Below are positions 1 to 9,601 of a stretch of 64,000 bases of DNA, piece after piece (within the stretch, counting starts at the first letter, position 1; every line of letters starts with the position of its first letter). Under the pieces are notes generated by a model. The model was not told where the DNA came from. It was given only the letters and a program-made list of their open reading frames with translations, and made no database searches. The stretch comes from Treponema sp. OMZ 798 (GTDB lineage: Bacteria > Spirochaetota > Spirochaetia > Treponematales > Treponemataceae), in the NCBI RefSeq assembly GCF_024181385.1, contig NZ_CP051305.1, positions 434,001 through 498,000 of the forward strand, written 5' to 3'. The translations under genes and the position numbers were made by a program.

Positions 1-1
1 A

Positions 2-226
2 AATGAAGAGTCTTTTTCATCAAAATTGGACACCGGCTCTATTCCTCCTGTGGACCTGCTTATCAGAACCGGGGGAGAAAAACGGTTGAGTAATTTTTTG
101 CTTTGGCAAAGCGCCTATGCGGAACTCTATTTTACGGATACCTTGTGGCCTGATTGGACGGTGGAAAATTTATATGAAGCAATAGAAGATTATAAAAAAA
201 GAAACAGGCGTTACGGAAACGCCTAA
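2..226 (+). CDS. uppS: Undecaprenyl diphosphate synthase, C-terminal part (5' end outside window)
   Basis: This is the C-terminal 74 residues of the cis-prenyltransferase that makes the C55 lipid carrier for peptidoglycan from farnesyl and isopentenyl diphosphates. The frame is open from the left edge. The family motif DLLIRTGGEKRLSNFLLW is visible; its Arg, Gly and Ser-Asn residues bind the isopentenyl diphosphate, and a following AELYF/W-P-D-W segment matches the family. cdsA starts 21 bp downstream on the same strand, in the conserved uppS-cdsA-dxr-rseP order of many bacteria. Identification is firm; only the start is missing. Confidence 0.95.
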   Translation, partial: NEESFSSKLDTGSIPPVDLLIRTGGEKRLSNFLLWQSAYAELYFTDTLWPDWTVENLYEAIEDYKKRNRRYGNA

Positions 227-247
227 TGTAATAAAGGGAGAAATAAA

Positions 248-1105
248 ATGAAAATTAAAAAAATTATTGAAAGGCTTATCATATTTTTTGTAGGAGCACC
301 TTTAGTTTTAGCTTCAATTTATTTTTTACCTCATTATAATTTTTTAGTTTATCATATCGAATTGTTTATTGCAGCCCTTATTGCAAATTATGAGATATAT
401 AATATTTTGTCCCAAAGGTCTCCTGCCTATCCTAAAAAGATACTTGCTTTTTTCGGTGCAATTTTAGTTCTTTCATCATACCTCATAGGCTTACATGCCG
501 TACCATTCTATTATATCTTTATAGTGTTCGGCTGCGTAATCGTGGGAATGATGTTTATGGAAATTATATTTTCATTATCAGGAAATTTTACCAATAGCAT
601 TGCCCGTCTTGCAACCGGAATGTTTATGCTGATTTATCCTTGGGGCTTGGCTGTCTATTTATCTGCAATTGCGAACCTTCCAAATGCAGGTGCCCTTATT
701 ATCATGTTTTGTCTTATGACCTTCGGCTGCGACTCCTTTGCATGGTTTTTCGGTATGCTCCTAGGAAAAAACAATAGAGGTTTTATTAAGGCCAGCCCCA
801 AAAAAAGTGTTGCAGGTTTTATAGGTGGCTTCATAGGTTCCATTACAGCTGCCGTTGCTTCATTCTATTTTTTTAATAGACAATTTAACGGAAAATTAAG
901 CGAGCTTATAATCATAGCTGTTTTTACGGCCTTATTTTCGATAATCGGAGACATAATAGAATCTATTTTAAAGCGTTCTGCAGACGTAAAGGATTCAGGT
1001 AAGGTAATTTTAGGGCGGGGCGGCATTCTTGACAGCATTGACTCCCTGCTTATAGCAGCCCCTGTATTCTATACCCTGTGTATGTTCTTATTAGGCGGTT
1101 TTTAA
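248..1105 (+). CDS. cdsA: Phosphatidate cytidylyltransferase (CDP-diacylglycerol synthase)
   Basis: The product makes CDP-diacylglycerol from phosphatidic acid and CTP at the inner membrane, the branch point of phospholipid synthesis. The 285-residue protein is strongly hydrophobic with about seven or eight membrane segments. The C-terminal signature SxxKRxxxxKD is present (SILKRSADVKD), followed by GRGGILDSIDSL. The usual PGHGG there reads LGRGG, a conservative departure also near the metal/CTP site. A GGGAG ribosome site precedes the ATG, and the stop codon shares one base with the dxr start. Length and position both fit the family. Confidence 0.95.
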   Translation: MKIKKIIERLIIFFVGAPLVLASIYFLPHYNFLVYHIELFIAALIANYEIYNILSQRSPAYPKKILAFFGAILVLSSYLIGLHAVPFYYIFIVFGCVIVGMMFMEIIFSLSGNFTNSIARLATGMFMLIYPWGLAVYLSAIANLPNAGALIIMFCLMTFGCDSFAWFFGMLLGKNNRGFIKASPKKSVAGFIGGFIGSITAAVASFYFFNRQFNGKLSELIIIAVFTALFSIIGDIIESILKRSADVKDSGKVILGRGGILDSIDSLLIAAPVFYTLCMFLLGGF

Positions 1106-2259
1106 TGGGCAAAAAACGGGTTATCGTCCTCGGTGCCGGAGGCTCAATCGGAAAAAACAGCTTGGAAGTAATAAGAAGATTTCCCGATAGGTTTGAGCTT
1201 GCAGGTTTTTCCGTGCATTCAAATTTGGAATTTGCAAAAACTATTCTTGCCGAATTTGAAGATGCACAATTTGTTTCTACAAAAAAAAACGATTCTAATT
1301 TAAAATACGAGATAGATGTAGAAGCTGTAAGGCAGCTGATCGAAAAATCAAGGGCCGATATAGTCATTAACGGTATAGCGGGTTCGGCAGGCTTAAAGGC
1401 TTCCGTCGAAGTTATAAAAAGCGGCTTGGATTTAGGCCTTGCCAATAAAGAAACCATAGTAGAGGCTGGTGAGCTGATTTTTAAAGATGCCGAAAAGTCG
1501 GGGAGTACAATAATTCCTGTCGACTCGGAACACGCTGCGATTTTTCAGCTTATAAATGCCCACAAAAAGGAGAACATCGAAAAGATTATAATAACCGCCT
1601 CAGGCGGCCCTTTTTTGCACAGTCCTAAGGAAAAGCTCGGCACAATGAAGCTTGAAGATGCCTTAAAGCATCCGACATGGAAGATGGGCGGAAAGATTAC
1701 GATAGATTCAGCCTCTCTTGCAAACAAGGCCTTGGAAGTAATCGAGGCCGTAAATCTCTTTTCTTTTCCGCCTGAAAAAATCGAAGTTACGGTTCATCCT
1801 CAAAGTATAATCCATTCGATGGTGCAGTGTAAAAACGGTGAGATCTTTGCTCAAGCCTCTCCTCCCGATATGAAAAATCCTATTTTAAATGCTTTAAGTT
1901 TTCCCGATATGCCTGAACCTTTTTTAAAGCCCTTGGATTTTTCTCAAGCCATAAAACTGGAATTTATGCCTCCCAGAACCGATGACTTCCCCATGCTGGC
2001 TTTAGGATTTGAAGCGGCTAAAAAAGGCGGTGCCTATCCTATAGCCTTTAATGTTGCAAATGAAGAAGCCGTTGAGGCCTTTATGCAGGGAAAGATAGGC
2101 TTTACCGATTTAGCCGATATTACCCAAGAGGTTTTAAATTCGGATTGGACTATGAAACCTTCTTCTTATGAAGAAGTTTATGACTATGAAAACAGGGCAA
2201 GGGCTGTTGCCTTGGCAAGGATCCTTGCCCGCAACTCCTCTTGCAATAAGATTTATTAA
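1105..2259 (+). CDS. dxr: 1-deoxy-D-xylulose 5-phosphate reductoisomerase
   Basis: The product is the committed enzyme of the MEP isoprenoid pathway, turning DXP into MEP with NADPH and a divalent metal. It supplies the precursors used by UppS next door. The 384-residue protein starts with a nucleotide-binding GAGGSIGKNSLEV motif. The metal/substrate segment VDSEHAAIFQ lies near residue 140, and WKMGGKITIDSASLANKALE follows. I chose the ATG at 1105, which overlaps the cdsA stop by one base and begins the conserved MGKKRVIVLGAGG. An in-frame upstream ATG at 1078 would lie inside cdsA and adds nothing conserved. Confidence 0.96.
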   Translation: MGKKRVIVLGAGGSIGKNSLEVIRRFPDRFELAGFSVHSNLEFAKTILAEFEDAQFVSTKKNDSNLKYEIDVEAVRQLIEKSRADIVINGIAGSAGLKASVEVIKSGLDLGLANKETIVEAGELIFKDAEKSGSTIIPVDSEHAAIFQLINAHKKENIEKIIITASGGPFLHSPKEKLGTMKLEDALKHPTWKMGGKITIDSASLANKALEVIEAVNLFSFPPEKIEVTVHPQSIIHSMVQCKNGEIFAQASPPDMKNPILNALSFPDMPEPFLKPLDFSQAIKLEFMPPRTDDFPMLALGFEAAKKGGAYPIAFNVANEEAVEAFMQGKIGFTDLADITQEVLNSDWTMKPSSYEEVYDYENRARAVALARILARNSSCNKIY

Positions 2260-2271
2260 GATGGGAAATTT

Positions 2272-3624
2272 ATGATTAAGATTTTAATAGGTTTGATTAT
2301 ATTGAGCATCATGGTTTTTATCCATGAACTTGGACATTTTATTGCCGCAAAACTGTGCGGTGTTGTGGTCGAAAGTTTTTCGATAGGCTGGGGCCCTGTT
2401 CTTTTTAAAAAAAAGAAGGGAGACACCGAGTATAGAATTTCTGCAATTCCCATGGGAGGCTATTGCGGCATGAAGGGCGAAAAAGCCTTTCAGCAGGCCA
2501 TCGAAGAAAACTTATCCGCAATTCCTAAAAAGGAAGGAGAGCTTTACGGTGTTCATCCTTTTAAGCGGATTATAATTGCCTTTGCCGGCCCCTTTGCAAA
2601 CTATATAAGTGCAGTTCTTGCTCTTGCAATTGTAAGTGCCATAGGTTCAAGCTATTATACAAGTTCTAACAAGATAGCTCCCGTTTATTATTACAACGAA
2701 GCCGATGACTCTCCCGCCCGCGAGGCCGATTTAAAAATGGGGGATGTGATCTTAAGCATTAACGGCGAAAAAACCGAAACCTTTGCCGACATTGTGCGGC
2801 TCATAGTGCCGGAAGCAAAGGAAGAGGTTACCTTAAAAATAGAAAGGGATGGCCAAATCTTAACAAAAAAACTTAGGCCCAAGCTCGACCCAAAAACCGG
2901 AGCAGGGATAATAGGTTTTTATTCTTTTATTCCTCTTGAAATAGAAGGAGTAAAGCCTTCTTCTGCAGCCGAGCTTGCAGGGCTTAAAAAGGACGATCTT
3001 ATTGTATCGGTAAACGGAATTGAAGTTGCCAATACTGTAGACCTAAACCGTGCCCTGGATGCGATAAACGAAAAAACAGCCGAATTAGGGATTTTAAGAA
3101 GCGGAAATAAAATCACAGCAACCGCGAGTCTTATCAGAACTGAAAACGGAATAGATCTGGGGCTGAATATAAAGAGCATCAAGGTTGAAATCCCCGGAAC
3201 CGGATTTTTTAAAAGCATAGTGAACGGCTTTGTTTCGACTCATAAGAGTTTTATATTAACGTTTAAAAGTTTAAGTCTCTTGTTTAAGGGCGTTGACTTG
3301 AGGCAGGCCGTTTCAGGACCGGTTCGCATTACCCACATGCTGGGCGATGTCGCCTCCCAAGGTTTTAAGGCCGGTTTTTTAATCGGGCTTTCGGATATCT
3401 TAAACTTTGTAAGCATAATTTCTATTTCTCTTTTTATAATGAATTTACTGCCGATTCCGATTTTGGACGGAGGCTTAATTCTTTTCGCCTTTATAGAATT
3501 TATTTTTAGAAGACAAATTCATCCGAAGGTGTTGTACTATGTTCAGTTTATCGGCATAGCCTTTATCGGCATAGTTTTTATATTCGCCCTCTGGGGAGAC
3601 ATAGGATATTTTTTAGGAAGGTAA
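2272..3624 (+). CDS. rseP: RIP zinc metalloprotease, site-2 protease family
   Basis: This intramembrane protease cleaves anti-sigma factors and leftover signal peptides in the inner membrane. The HELGH zinc motif lies at residues 18-22 in the first membrane helix. Two PDZ domains occupy roughly residues 125-200 and 215-290. The last helices carry MNLLPIPILDGG, whose LDG supplies the third zinc ligand. The gene follows dxr by 12 bp and belongs to the same operon. A candidate substrate elsewhere in the window is the membrane anti-sigma factor at 37218-37703, but that link is inference. Confidence 0.95.
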   Translation: MIKILIGLIILSIMVFIHELGHFIAAKLCGVVVESFSIGWGPVLFKKKKGDTEYRISAIPMGGYCGMKGEKAFQQAIEENLSAIPKKEGELYGVHPFKRIIIAFAGPFANYISAVLALAIVSAIGSSYYTSSNKIAPVYYYNEADDSPAREADLKMGDVILSINGEKTETFADIVRLIVPEAKEEVTLKIERDGQILTKKLRPKLDPKTGAGIIGFYSFIPLEIEGVKPSSAAELAGLKKDDLIVSVNGIEVANTVDLNRALDAINEKTAELGILRSGNKITATASLIRTENGIDLGLNIKSIKVEIPGTGFFKSIVNGFVSTHKSFILTFKSLSLLFKGVDLRQAVSGPVRITHMLGDVASQGFKAGFLIGLSDILNFVSIISISLFIMNLLPIPILDGGLILFAFIEFIFRRQIHPKVLYYVQFIGIAFIGIVFIFALWGDIGYFLGR

Positions 3625-3634
3625 ATTTTTTAAT

Positions 3635-3997
3635 ATGAAGAAGATTTGTTTTACCATTATAGTTTTTGTTTTGAGTATTTTTTTATTTTCTTGTAATGTA
3701 AAAAATGATGAAAAGATTGTTTCAGGTATTTTTGAAGGAAAGGCCGAAGGCTTAATGGGAAATATAAGCGTAAGGGTTGTGATAGAAAAAAACGAAATTA
3801 AAAATATAGATATCTTAGAGTATGCCGATACGCCCGGCTACAGCGATACCGTTTTTGAATACCTGCCTAAGAGGGTTATCGAGAAGGATTCTACGGATGT
3901 GGATCTTGTGGCCGGGGCTACCCTGACGAGTAAGGCTTTTTTAGAGGCTGTAAATGATGCTTTAAAAAAAGCCGGTATCCATGCCGAAAAAGAATAG
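3635..3997 (+). CDS. Small FMN-binding-domain lipoprotein
   Basis: This 120-residue protein has a type II signal peptide ending in a lipobox, LFSC, with the lipidated Cys at about residue 20. The rest is one FMN_bind domain. DLVAGATLTSKAF fits the DxxxGAT consensus at which ApbE-type flavin transferases attach FMN through a phosphoester to Thr. It would therefore be a flavin-carrying electron-transfer lipoprotein, like the domain in RnfG and NqrC. No ApbE, Rnf or NQR gene is in the window. It lies 10 bp after rseP with a weak ribosome site, so it is probably the last gene of the operon. Confidence 0.85.
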   Translation: MKKICFTIIVFVLSIFLFSCNVKNDEKIVSGIFEGKAEGLMGNISVRVVIEKNEIKNIDILEYADTPGYSDTVFEYLPKRVIEKDSTDVDLVAGATLTSKAFLEAVNDALKKAGIHAEKE

Positions 3998-4016
3998 CCC
4001 CTGTTAAATAATTTCC

Positions 4017-6593
4017 CTACTGCACTACAATATTTACAAGCTTATCCGGCACGGTAATTATCTTTTTAATCTCCTTGCCTTCAATGTTGCGGATTGCTCC
4101 CTCATTTGCGAGTGCAAGCTTTTCTAATTCCTCTTTAGAGATTCCTGCCTCAGCCTCAAACTTACCGCGGAGCTTTCCGTTTACCTGCACTACAACTGTG
4201 CATGTTTGATCGATACAGAATTTTTCGACAAACATGGGCCAGTGAGAATAGGCTATCGATTCGTCATTCCCCATCTTTTGCCAAAGCTCTTCAGCCAAGT
4301 GGGGAGCGTAGGGGTTTAAAAGTTTTACAAAATTATACCAAACATAGTGGGGTATCTTTTTGTGCTTTGAAACCTCATTTATAAAAATCATCATCTGGCT
4401 TATGGCCGTGTTAAAGTTAAGAGAGGCTGTATCCTCGGTTACCTTTCGAATCGTCTTATTTAAGAGAACGGTCAAGGCCTTAGTTTCAGGAGTCGAGGTA
4501 TCGTTGACGGGAGTTTTGTATATTTCCCTGTCGGAAAGGTTCCAGATCTTTTCCAAAAATCTGAACACGCCCATGATGCCGCTTGTGTTCCATGGTTTTG
4601 AAACCTCCAATGGGCCTAAGAACATTTCGTAGAGGCGCAAGGTGTCTGCTCCGTATTCCTTTATGATGTCGTCGGGGTTGATAACGTTCTTTAAGCTCTT
4701 GGACATCTTGGCTATTACCTGCTCAAGTTTTTCGCCTGTTTCCATGTCTTCAAATTCGGTTTCGGATATTTTTTTGACCTTATCGACCGGAACAAGGCTT
4801 TTGTTTTTCCGCATATAGGCAAAGGAGGTTATCATTCCCTGATTTACAAGCCGTGTAAAGGGTTCCTTTGTAGAAACAAGACCTAAGTCATATAAGACCT
4901 TGTGCCAAAATCTTGCATATAATAGGTGTAGAACGGCATGCTCCGTTCCTCCTACATAGAGGTCAACCGGCATCCAATAATCGCATTTTTCCTTGTCGGC
5001 AAAGGCTTCGCTGTTATGAGGATCTGTGTATCGGAGGTAGTACCAGCAAGAGCCTGCCCACTGGGGCATGGTATTGGTTTCTCGTTTTGCTGCTTTCCCG
5101 CACTTGGGGCATTTTGTGTTTACCCAAGAATCGATTGCAGCCAAGGGGCTTTCTCCTGTTCCTGTAGGTGTATAGCTCTCTACTTTCGGCAGTGTTAGGG
5201 GAAGATCATGCTCGTCTATGGGGACTATGCCGCAGCATGGGCAGTGTACCAAGGGTATGGGCTCTCCCCAATAGCGCTGTCGGCTGAAGATCCAGTCGCG
5301 GAGCTTATAGTTTACGGCTTTTTTTGCAATACCGAGATTTTCAAGATGCTCGGTTATCTTTGTCTTGGCTTCTTCGGTTTTTAATCCGTCAAATTGTTTT
5401 GAGTTTACGGAATAGCCGTCCTCGGTTGTACAAGCCTTGGGTTCTTCCGAAAAGTCTCTTTTTCCGCCTTCCCATTCTTCTACTCCGGCTACTACCTTGA
5501 TTTTAGGTAAATTGAACTGAGTTGCAAATTCAAAGTCCCTTTCATCGTGGGCAGGAACAGCCATAATTGCTCCCGTTCCGTAAGAGATTAAAATATAGTC
5601 CGAAATCCAAACCGGGATTTTTTGCTCTGTTAATGGATTGATTGCATAGGCTCCCGTAAAAACGCCGGTCTTGTTTTTTGCAAGATCGGTTCTTTCAAGA
5701 TCGCTTTTTTTTGCAGTCTCCTCTATATAATCGGCAACGGCTTTTGATTGTTCCTTTGTTGTTATGCTTTTTACAAGCTCGTGTTCCGGAGCCAAGACCA
5801 TGTAGGTTGCACCGAAGATTGTGTCGGGGCGGGTTGTATAAACCTTGATCTTTTGCCCGGTTTCTTTTCCGTCCTTATCGATGAGAGCAAAATCTACCTC
5901 GGCTCCCGTGCTTTTTCCTATCCAGTTCTTCTGCATGATTTTTATGGATTCGGGCCAGTCGAGTTCATCCAAGTCCTCTAGGAGGCGGTCTGCATATTCG
6001 GTTATCTTTAAAATCCACTGCCTCAAGTTTTTGCGTTGGATTTGAGCTCCGCACCTTTCGCATTTACCGTCCTTTACTTCTTCGTTGGCAAGGCCTGTTA
6101 AGCAGGAAGGACACCAGTTGATGGGGGCTTCTTTTTCGTAGGCTAAGCCCTTTTTAAATAATTGGAGAAAGATCCACTGGGTCCATTTATAATAGGATTC
6201 TTCGCTTGTAGAAATTTCCCTGTCCCAATCATAGCTTAAACCTATGGACTTTATCTGGTTTCTAAAGGTTTCCATATTTTTTCGGGTAGTGATAAGAGGA
6301 TGAATACCGGTCTTTATTGCATAGTTTTCTGCAGGGAGACCGAAAGAATCAAACCCCATCGGATGGAGTACATTGTATCCGTTCATGCGTAAAAAACGGC
6401 TGTAAATATCCGTTGCAGTGTATCCTTCAGGGTGTCCTACATGAAGTCCGTCTCCCGAAGGATAGGGGAACATATCTAAAATATAAAGCCTCTTATCCTT
6501 GGGATAATTTTTGTCTTCGACTGTTCTAAAGGTTTTGTTTTCTTCCCAATATTTTTGCCACTTAGGTTCTATTGTACTAAAAGGATAAGCCAT
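4017..6593 (-). CDS. leuS: Leucyl-tRNA synthetase
   Basis: This class Ia synthetase charges tRNA-Leu. The 858-residue length is typical. The HIGH-type motif appears as [12 protein letters not shown] near residue 45 and the KMSKS loop as KMSKSLKN near residue 640. A CP1 editing insertion lies between them, with [11 protein letters not shown] and [16 protein letters not shown] zinc-type CxxC pair (CPSC, CERC) sits near residues 160-180. A GGAG ribosome site lies about 8 bp before the ATG. It is convergent with the FMN-lipoprotein gene, with 19 bp between the two stops. Confidence 0.97.
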   Translation of the reverse strand: MAYPFSTIEPKWQKYWEENKTFRTVEDKNYPKDKRLYILDMFPYPSGDGLHVGHPEGYTATDIYSRFLRMNGYNVLHPMGFDSFGLPAENYAIKTGIHPLITTRKNMETFRNQIKSIGLSYDWDREISTSEESYYKWTQWIFLQLFKKGLAYEKEAPINWCPSCLTGLANEEVKDGKCERCGAQIQRKNLRQWILKITEYADRLLEDLDELDWPESIKIMQKNWIGKSTGAEVDFALIDKDGKETGQKIKVYTTRPDTIFGATYMVLAPEHELVKSITTKEQSKAVADYIEETAKKSDLERTDLAKNKTGVFTGAYAINPLTEQKIPVWISDYILISYGTGAIMAVPAHDERDFEFATQFNLPKIKVVAGVEEWEGGKRDFSEEPKACTTEDGYSVNSKQFDGLKTEEAKTKITEHLENLGIAKKAVNYKLRDWIFSRQRYWGEPIPLVHCPCCGIVPIDEHDLPLTLPKVESYTPTGTGESPLAAIDSWVNTKCPKCGKAAKRETNTMPQWAGSCWYYLRYTDPHNSEAFADKEKCDYWMPVDLYVGGTEHAVLHLLYARFWHKVLYDLGLVSTKEPFTRLVNQGMITSFAYMRKNKSLVPVDKVKKISETEFEDMETGEKLEQVIAKMSKSLKNVINPDDIIKEYGADTLRLYEMFLGPLEVSKPWNTSGIMGVFRFLEKIWNLSDREIYKTPVNDTSTPETKALTVLLNKTIRKVTEDTASLNFNTAISQMMIFINEVSKHKKIPHYVWYNFVKLLNPYAPHLAEELWQKMGNDESIAYSHWPMFVEKFCIDQTCTVVVQVNGKLRGKFEAEAGISKEELEKLALANEGAIRNIEGKEIKKIITVPDKLVNIVVQ

Positions 6594-6675
6594 ATTTTAC
6601 TCCAACTAACTTGATGAATTTATCAAAATTGACGAAAAGTATTTTATAGAAAAGAAAGGAAAAATTCAAGGGCCG

Positions 6676-6745
6676 TCCAAAAATGTACATCCTTGTACAT
6701 TTTTGGACTTCGAGTTTTTAGCTTCGCAAAAAACATCGACAGGGT
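6676..6745. repeat. Long perfect hairpin followed by a second nested hairpin (REP/MITE-like or terminator)
   Basis: A 15-bp perfect inverted repeat (6676-6690 with 6695-6709) leaves a four-base loop. It is followed at once by a second weaker hairpin made of GTTTTT/AAAAAC arms with one mismatch around a TTC loop. There is no simple T-run, so an ordinary terminator is not a perfect fit. The 170-bp gap between the aminopeptidase stop and the leuS start holds little else. I saw no second copy in this window. The modular look resembles dispersed palindromic elements. Confidence 0.55.
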
Positions 6746-6763
6746 GCCGAGCTTTGCGGTTTC

Positions 6764-7993
6764 TTATATCGCCCAGTTTCCGTTTTTTAGGATTTGGACT
6801 TGAGTTCCGTCTTTTTTAACACCTATAACCGAAAGTTCGGGGCCGCCTACCATGAAGTCTACATGAATTATAGAATTGTTCATTCCTATTTTTTTCTTAT
6901 CTTCATCTGAAAGTTCGGCTCCTCCTTTTATGTTTTCGCTGTAGGCATTTCCTATTGCAAAGTGACAGGATGCATTTTCGTCAAAGAGGGTGTTTTTAAA
7001 AAGAACTCCCGTGTTGCTGATGGGGGAATCATCTGCGACGAGAGCGACCTCTCCTAGTCGGCTTGCTCCTTCATCGGAATCTAAGAGGGATTGAAGCACT
7101 TCCTTTCCTTCCTTGGCATCGAAATCTACAACCTTTCCGTCCTTAAATGTAAAATGAAAATCATCGATAATTCTTCCTCTGGCAGCCAGAGGTTTTGTGG
7201 CTTTTAGTTTTCCGTTTACTTTAAAGGCATGCGGCATCGAAAAAACTTCTTCGGTCGGAATATTGGCCATAAAGACGTCTCCTCTTGTGCTCTTGCCTGA
7301 ACCGCCTACCCAGCGGTGGCCTTCTGTAAGGTATACTTCCAAGTCTGTTCCCGGTCCCTTGTATAAAAGTTTTTCAAAGGCCATTTCGTTTAAAAAGTTT
7401 TGATGCTTTTTTAAGGCTGCATCGTGTTCTTTCCATGCGGCGACAGGATCGTCCATGCTGACCCTTGTTGCATCAAAGACTTTTTCCCAAAGTTTGGCAA
7501 GGGCTTGGTCTTCGGGTAATTCGGGGAAGACCGATTTTGCCCAAGCCGGAGTAGGGTGGGCAGCAACGCACCACTTTACATGGTTTTCCATTGTATATTT
7601 CATTATCGGTTTTGAGGCTATAGCCCTTGTCTTATTCCATTCCGAAACTTTTTTTGCATCGGCATTTTTTAAGAGCTCTGGATTGTCGGCTACTATGGCA
7701 AGACGGTGATAGTTATTTTTATAGGCTGCTTCCATGTAGTCGATTTTAAATTTGGGCATTTCCTTAAAAATGCCTTCATCGCCATAGGCATAGCGGGCAA
7801 GGGTCATCTCGTCATCCGAAAAATCATAGATAACATCCTTGGCTCCCATCTTATAAGCCTGCTTTGTAACTTCCCGAACCATGCCGATTGAGTGTTCGTT
7901 TACAAGCACAAAAATTCCGTCGCCCTTTTGTATATTAAGGCCGACTTTTAAAATAAGCTCAACATATTTTTCTATATTGCGTTTAAAATCCAT
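6764..7993 (-). CDS. Aminopeptidase, M29 (AmpS/AmpT/PepS) family
   Basis: This is a two-metal cytosolic aminopeptidase that removes N-terminal residues from peptides, as expected of a peptide-fermenting treponeme. The 409-residue protein carries the family metal-ligand blocks in order: LTEGHRWVGGSG, PTEEVFSMPHAF, ENASCHFAIGNAY and IHVDFMVGG. The start is the ATG at 7993, because GGAGG lies seven bases upstream. The in-frame ATG at 8035 lacks a ribosome site and adds 14 unconserved residues. The gene follows the hairpin element and is divergent from the dicarboxylate symporter. Confidence 0.9.
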   Translation of the reverse strand: MDFKRNIEKYVELILKVGLNIQKGDGIFVLVNEHSIGMVREVTKQAYKMGAKDVIYDFSDDEMTLARYAYGDEGIFKEMPKFKIDYMEAAYKNNYHRLAIVADNPELLKNADAKKVSEWNKTRAIASKPIMKYTMENHVKWCVAAHPTPAWAKSVFPELPEDQALAKLWEKVFDATRVSMDDPVAAWKEHDAALKKHQNFLNEMAFEKLLYKGPGTDLEVYLTEGHRWVGGSGKSTRGDVFMANIPTEEVFSMPHAFKVNGKLKATKPLAARGRIIDDFHFTFKDGKVVDFDAKEGKEVLQSLLDSDEGASRLGEVALVADDSPISNTGVLFKNTLFDENASCHFAIGNAYSENIKGGAELSDEDKKKIGMNNSIIHVDFMVGGPELSVIGVKKDGTQVQILKNGNWAI

Positions 7994-8088
7994 TAAAGAC
8001 CTCCAAAATGATTTATAGCTTTGATACTCTAACATAAAAAAGATAAAAAGTAAATGATTTATGCTTTATTAAATTTTAAAAAAAAGAC

Positions 8089-8117
8089 TTGCGGTTTGAC
8101 GGGTTCAATGGTAGAAT
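8089..8117 (+). promoter_or_regulatory. Promoter for the dicarboxylate symporter gene
   Basis: TTGCGG at 8089-8094 and TAGAAT at 8112-8117 are separated by 17 bp. TGG directly before the -10 hexamer makes it an extended -10. The predicted start near 8124 gives a leader of about 53 bases with AGGAGG before the ATG. Confidence 0.55.
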
Positions 8118-8176
8118 GATTATTAGTTTTGTTGAATTATATAAAAATAATTCGCAATTTTATTAGGAGGGAGCTA

Positions 8177-9454
8177 ATGAATAAAAAGCTCGTATGGATG
8201 ATTTTTATAGCATTCATCCTTGGTTTGGTTGTCGGTATCGTCCTTTGGCAAACAGGTGTCGATGTTGGCGGTTATGTAACTTGGGTATCGCCTTTTGGAA
8301 ATATCCTTGTATCTATGTTAAAGATGATCGTTATTCCGGTTATCTTTTTGTCTCTTATTTCCGGTGCGGCTTCTTTACCGACAAAGGAATTCGGTAAGAT
8401 AGGCGTTAAGGTTATAATTTGGTATTTTGTTACTTCTCTGTTTGCAGCGATTGTAGGATCCTTCCTTGCTCTCGCCTTTAATCCGGGATCGGGAACTTCT
8501 CATGCCGAATGGGCAAGTTTAATGAGTATGGGATCGGCCGAGGTTACTCCGGCTTCCGCAGGTTCTCTTGCCGATGTATTTTTGGGTATGTTTCAAAACC
8601 CATTTAAGGCTCTTGCTCAAGGTAACTTCTTAGCTATTATCGTTTTTGCCATTGCTTTCGGAATCGCGTTAAAAATAATTTCCGAAAAGAATGATGTAAA
8701 ATTGCAGGAAGGTGCAAAACTGTTTTTAAATATTGTTGAAACTTGTAAAGAAACCGTATTTAAGATGGTTGACTGGATATTGGCTTATTCTCCCATAGGT
8801 GTATTTTGTTTGACTTCCGTAAACTTTGCACAATACGGTTCAAAACTTTTCGGTCCCTATGTAATGCTGACCCTCGGTGTTGTTATAGGTATTCTTGCAA
8901 TGGTGTTTGTTGTTTACCCTGTAATGATTGCAATTTCGACGCGCAAAAATCCGATTAAGATTATGATGCAGATACGAGAGCCCATGCTGACAGCCTTTGT
9001 TACCCGAAGCTCTGCAGCCTCTCTTCCCGTATCTTTGAGAACGGCAAAAGAAACCTTACACATAAGCGATAATCTTTCATCGTTTTCGCTTCCCCTCGGT
9101 TCAACCGTAAACATGGACGGTGTATGCGTTCACCTGCCTATGTTTGCAGTTTTGGCTGCAAATATGTTCGGAGCGGATATCGGGTTTACAGCCCTCTTGG
9201 TTTTGGTCATTACAACGGTTCTTGCCTCAGTCGGAGCGGGCGGTGTTCCGGGCGGAAGCTTGATGCTTTTATTCATTATTTTGCAAAATATGAATTTAGA
9301 TCCGGCACAGATAGCTGTCATCGTAGGTCTTGCCCTCGGTATCAATCCTATTCTAGATATGTTTGAAACGATGAACAATGTCGCCGGAGACTTGGTATGT
9401 ACCTACTGTGTTGCCGATATGTCGGGAATGATTGAAAATGAAGAAAAAAAATAA
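8177..9454 (+). CDS. Dicarboxylate/amino acid:cation symporter (DAACS family)
   Basis: This inner-membrane symporter takes up glutamate, aspartate or C4-dicarboxylates with Na+ or H+. The 425-residue protein has about eight membrane helices plus two re-entrant loops. The family signatures are present: the serine-rich loop (TRSSAASLPVS) near residue 280, then NMDGVCVHLP, VGAGGVPGGS and a final helix with NPILDMFETMNNVAGD that holds the substrate-binding Asp and Asn. The start at 8177 follows AGGAGG by six bases, and an upstream in-frame ATG at 8129 has no such site. Exact substrate is unknown. Confidence 0.93.
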   Translation: MNKKLVWMIFIAFILGLVVGIVLWQTGVDVGGYVTWVSPFGNILVSMLKMIVIPVIFLSLISGAASLPTKEFGKIGVKVIIWYFVTSLFAAIVGSFLALAFNPGSGTSHAEWASLMSMGSAEVTPASAGSLADVFLGMFQNPFKALAQGNFLAIIVFAIAFGIALKIISEKNDVKLQEGAKLFLNIVETCKETVFKMVDWILAYSPIGVFCLTSVNFAQYGSKLFGPYVMLTLGVVIGILAMVFVVYPVMIAISTRKNPIKIMMQIREPMLTAFVTRSSAASLPVSLRTAKETLHISDNLSSFSLPLGSTVNMDGVCVHLPMFAVLAANMFGADIGFTALLVLVITTVLASVGAGGVPGGSLMLLFIILQNMNLDPAQIAVIVGLALGINPILDMFETMNNVAGDLVCTYCVADMSGMIENEEKK

Positions 9455-9471
9455 TTATGTTTTATAATTAG

Positions 9472-9520
9472 AATTTAATGGGTAATGTCTAAGACACTTA
9501 CCCATTAAATTACTTTTTTT
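9472..9520 (+). terminator. Rho-independent terminator after the symporter gene
   Basis: A 14-bp arm (9472-9485) pairs perfectly with 9498-9511. An inner TGTCT/AGACA pair extends it, and ACTTTTTTTT follows. The long stem could also act as a barrier between the symporter and the ABC exporter operon. Confidence 0.85.
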
Positions 9521-9534
9521 TAATGTCTAAAGTA

Positions 9535-9564
9535 TTGACAATATCAGCCTTGCTGTATTATACT
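9535..9564 (+). promoter_or_regulatory. Promoter for the heterodimeric ABC exporter operon
   Basis: A perfect TTGACA lies at 9535-9540 and TATACT at 9559-9564, with an 18-bp spacer. The predicted start near 9571 leaves a 31-base leader that ends in a TTGGAG ribosome site before the ATG at 9602. Confidence 0.7.
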
Positions 9565-9601
9565 ATTTTGTAAAGTTAAGTTTACAATAGTTGGAGAAGT
9601 T

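Noticed and set aside
8096..8117. TTGACG and TAGAAT as the symporter promoter
   Set aside because: The gap is only 10 bp. The TTGCGG at 8089 gives a proper 17-bp spacer and an extended -10, so I preferred it.
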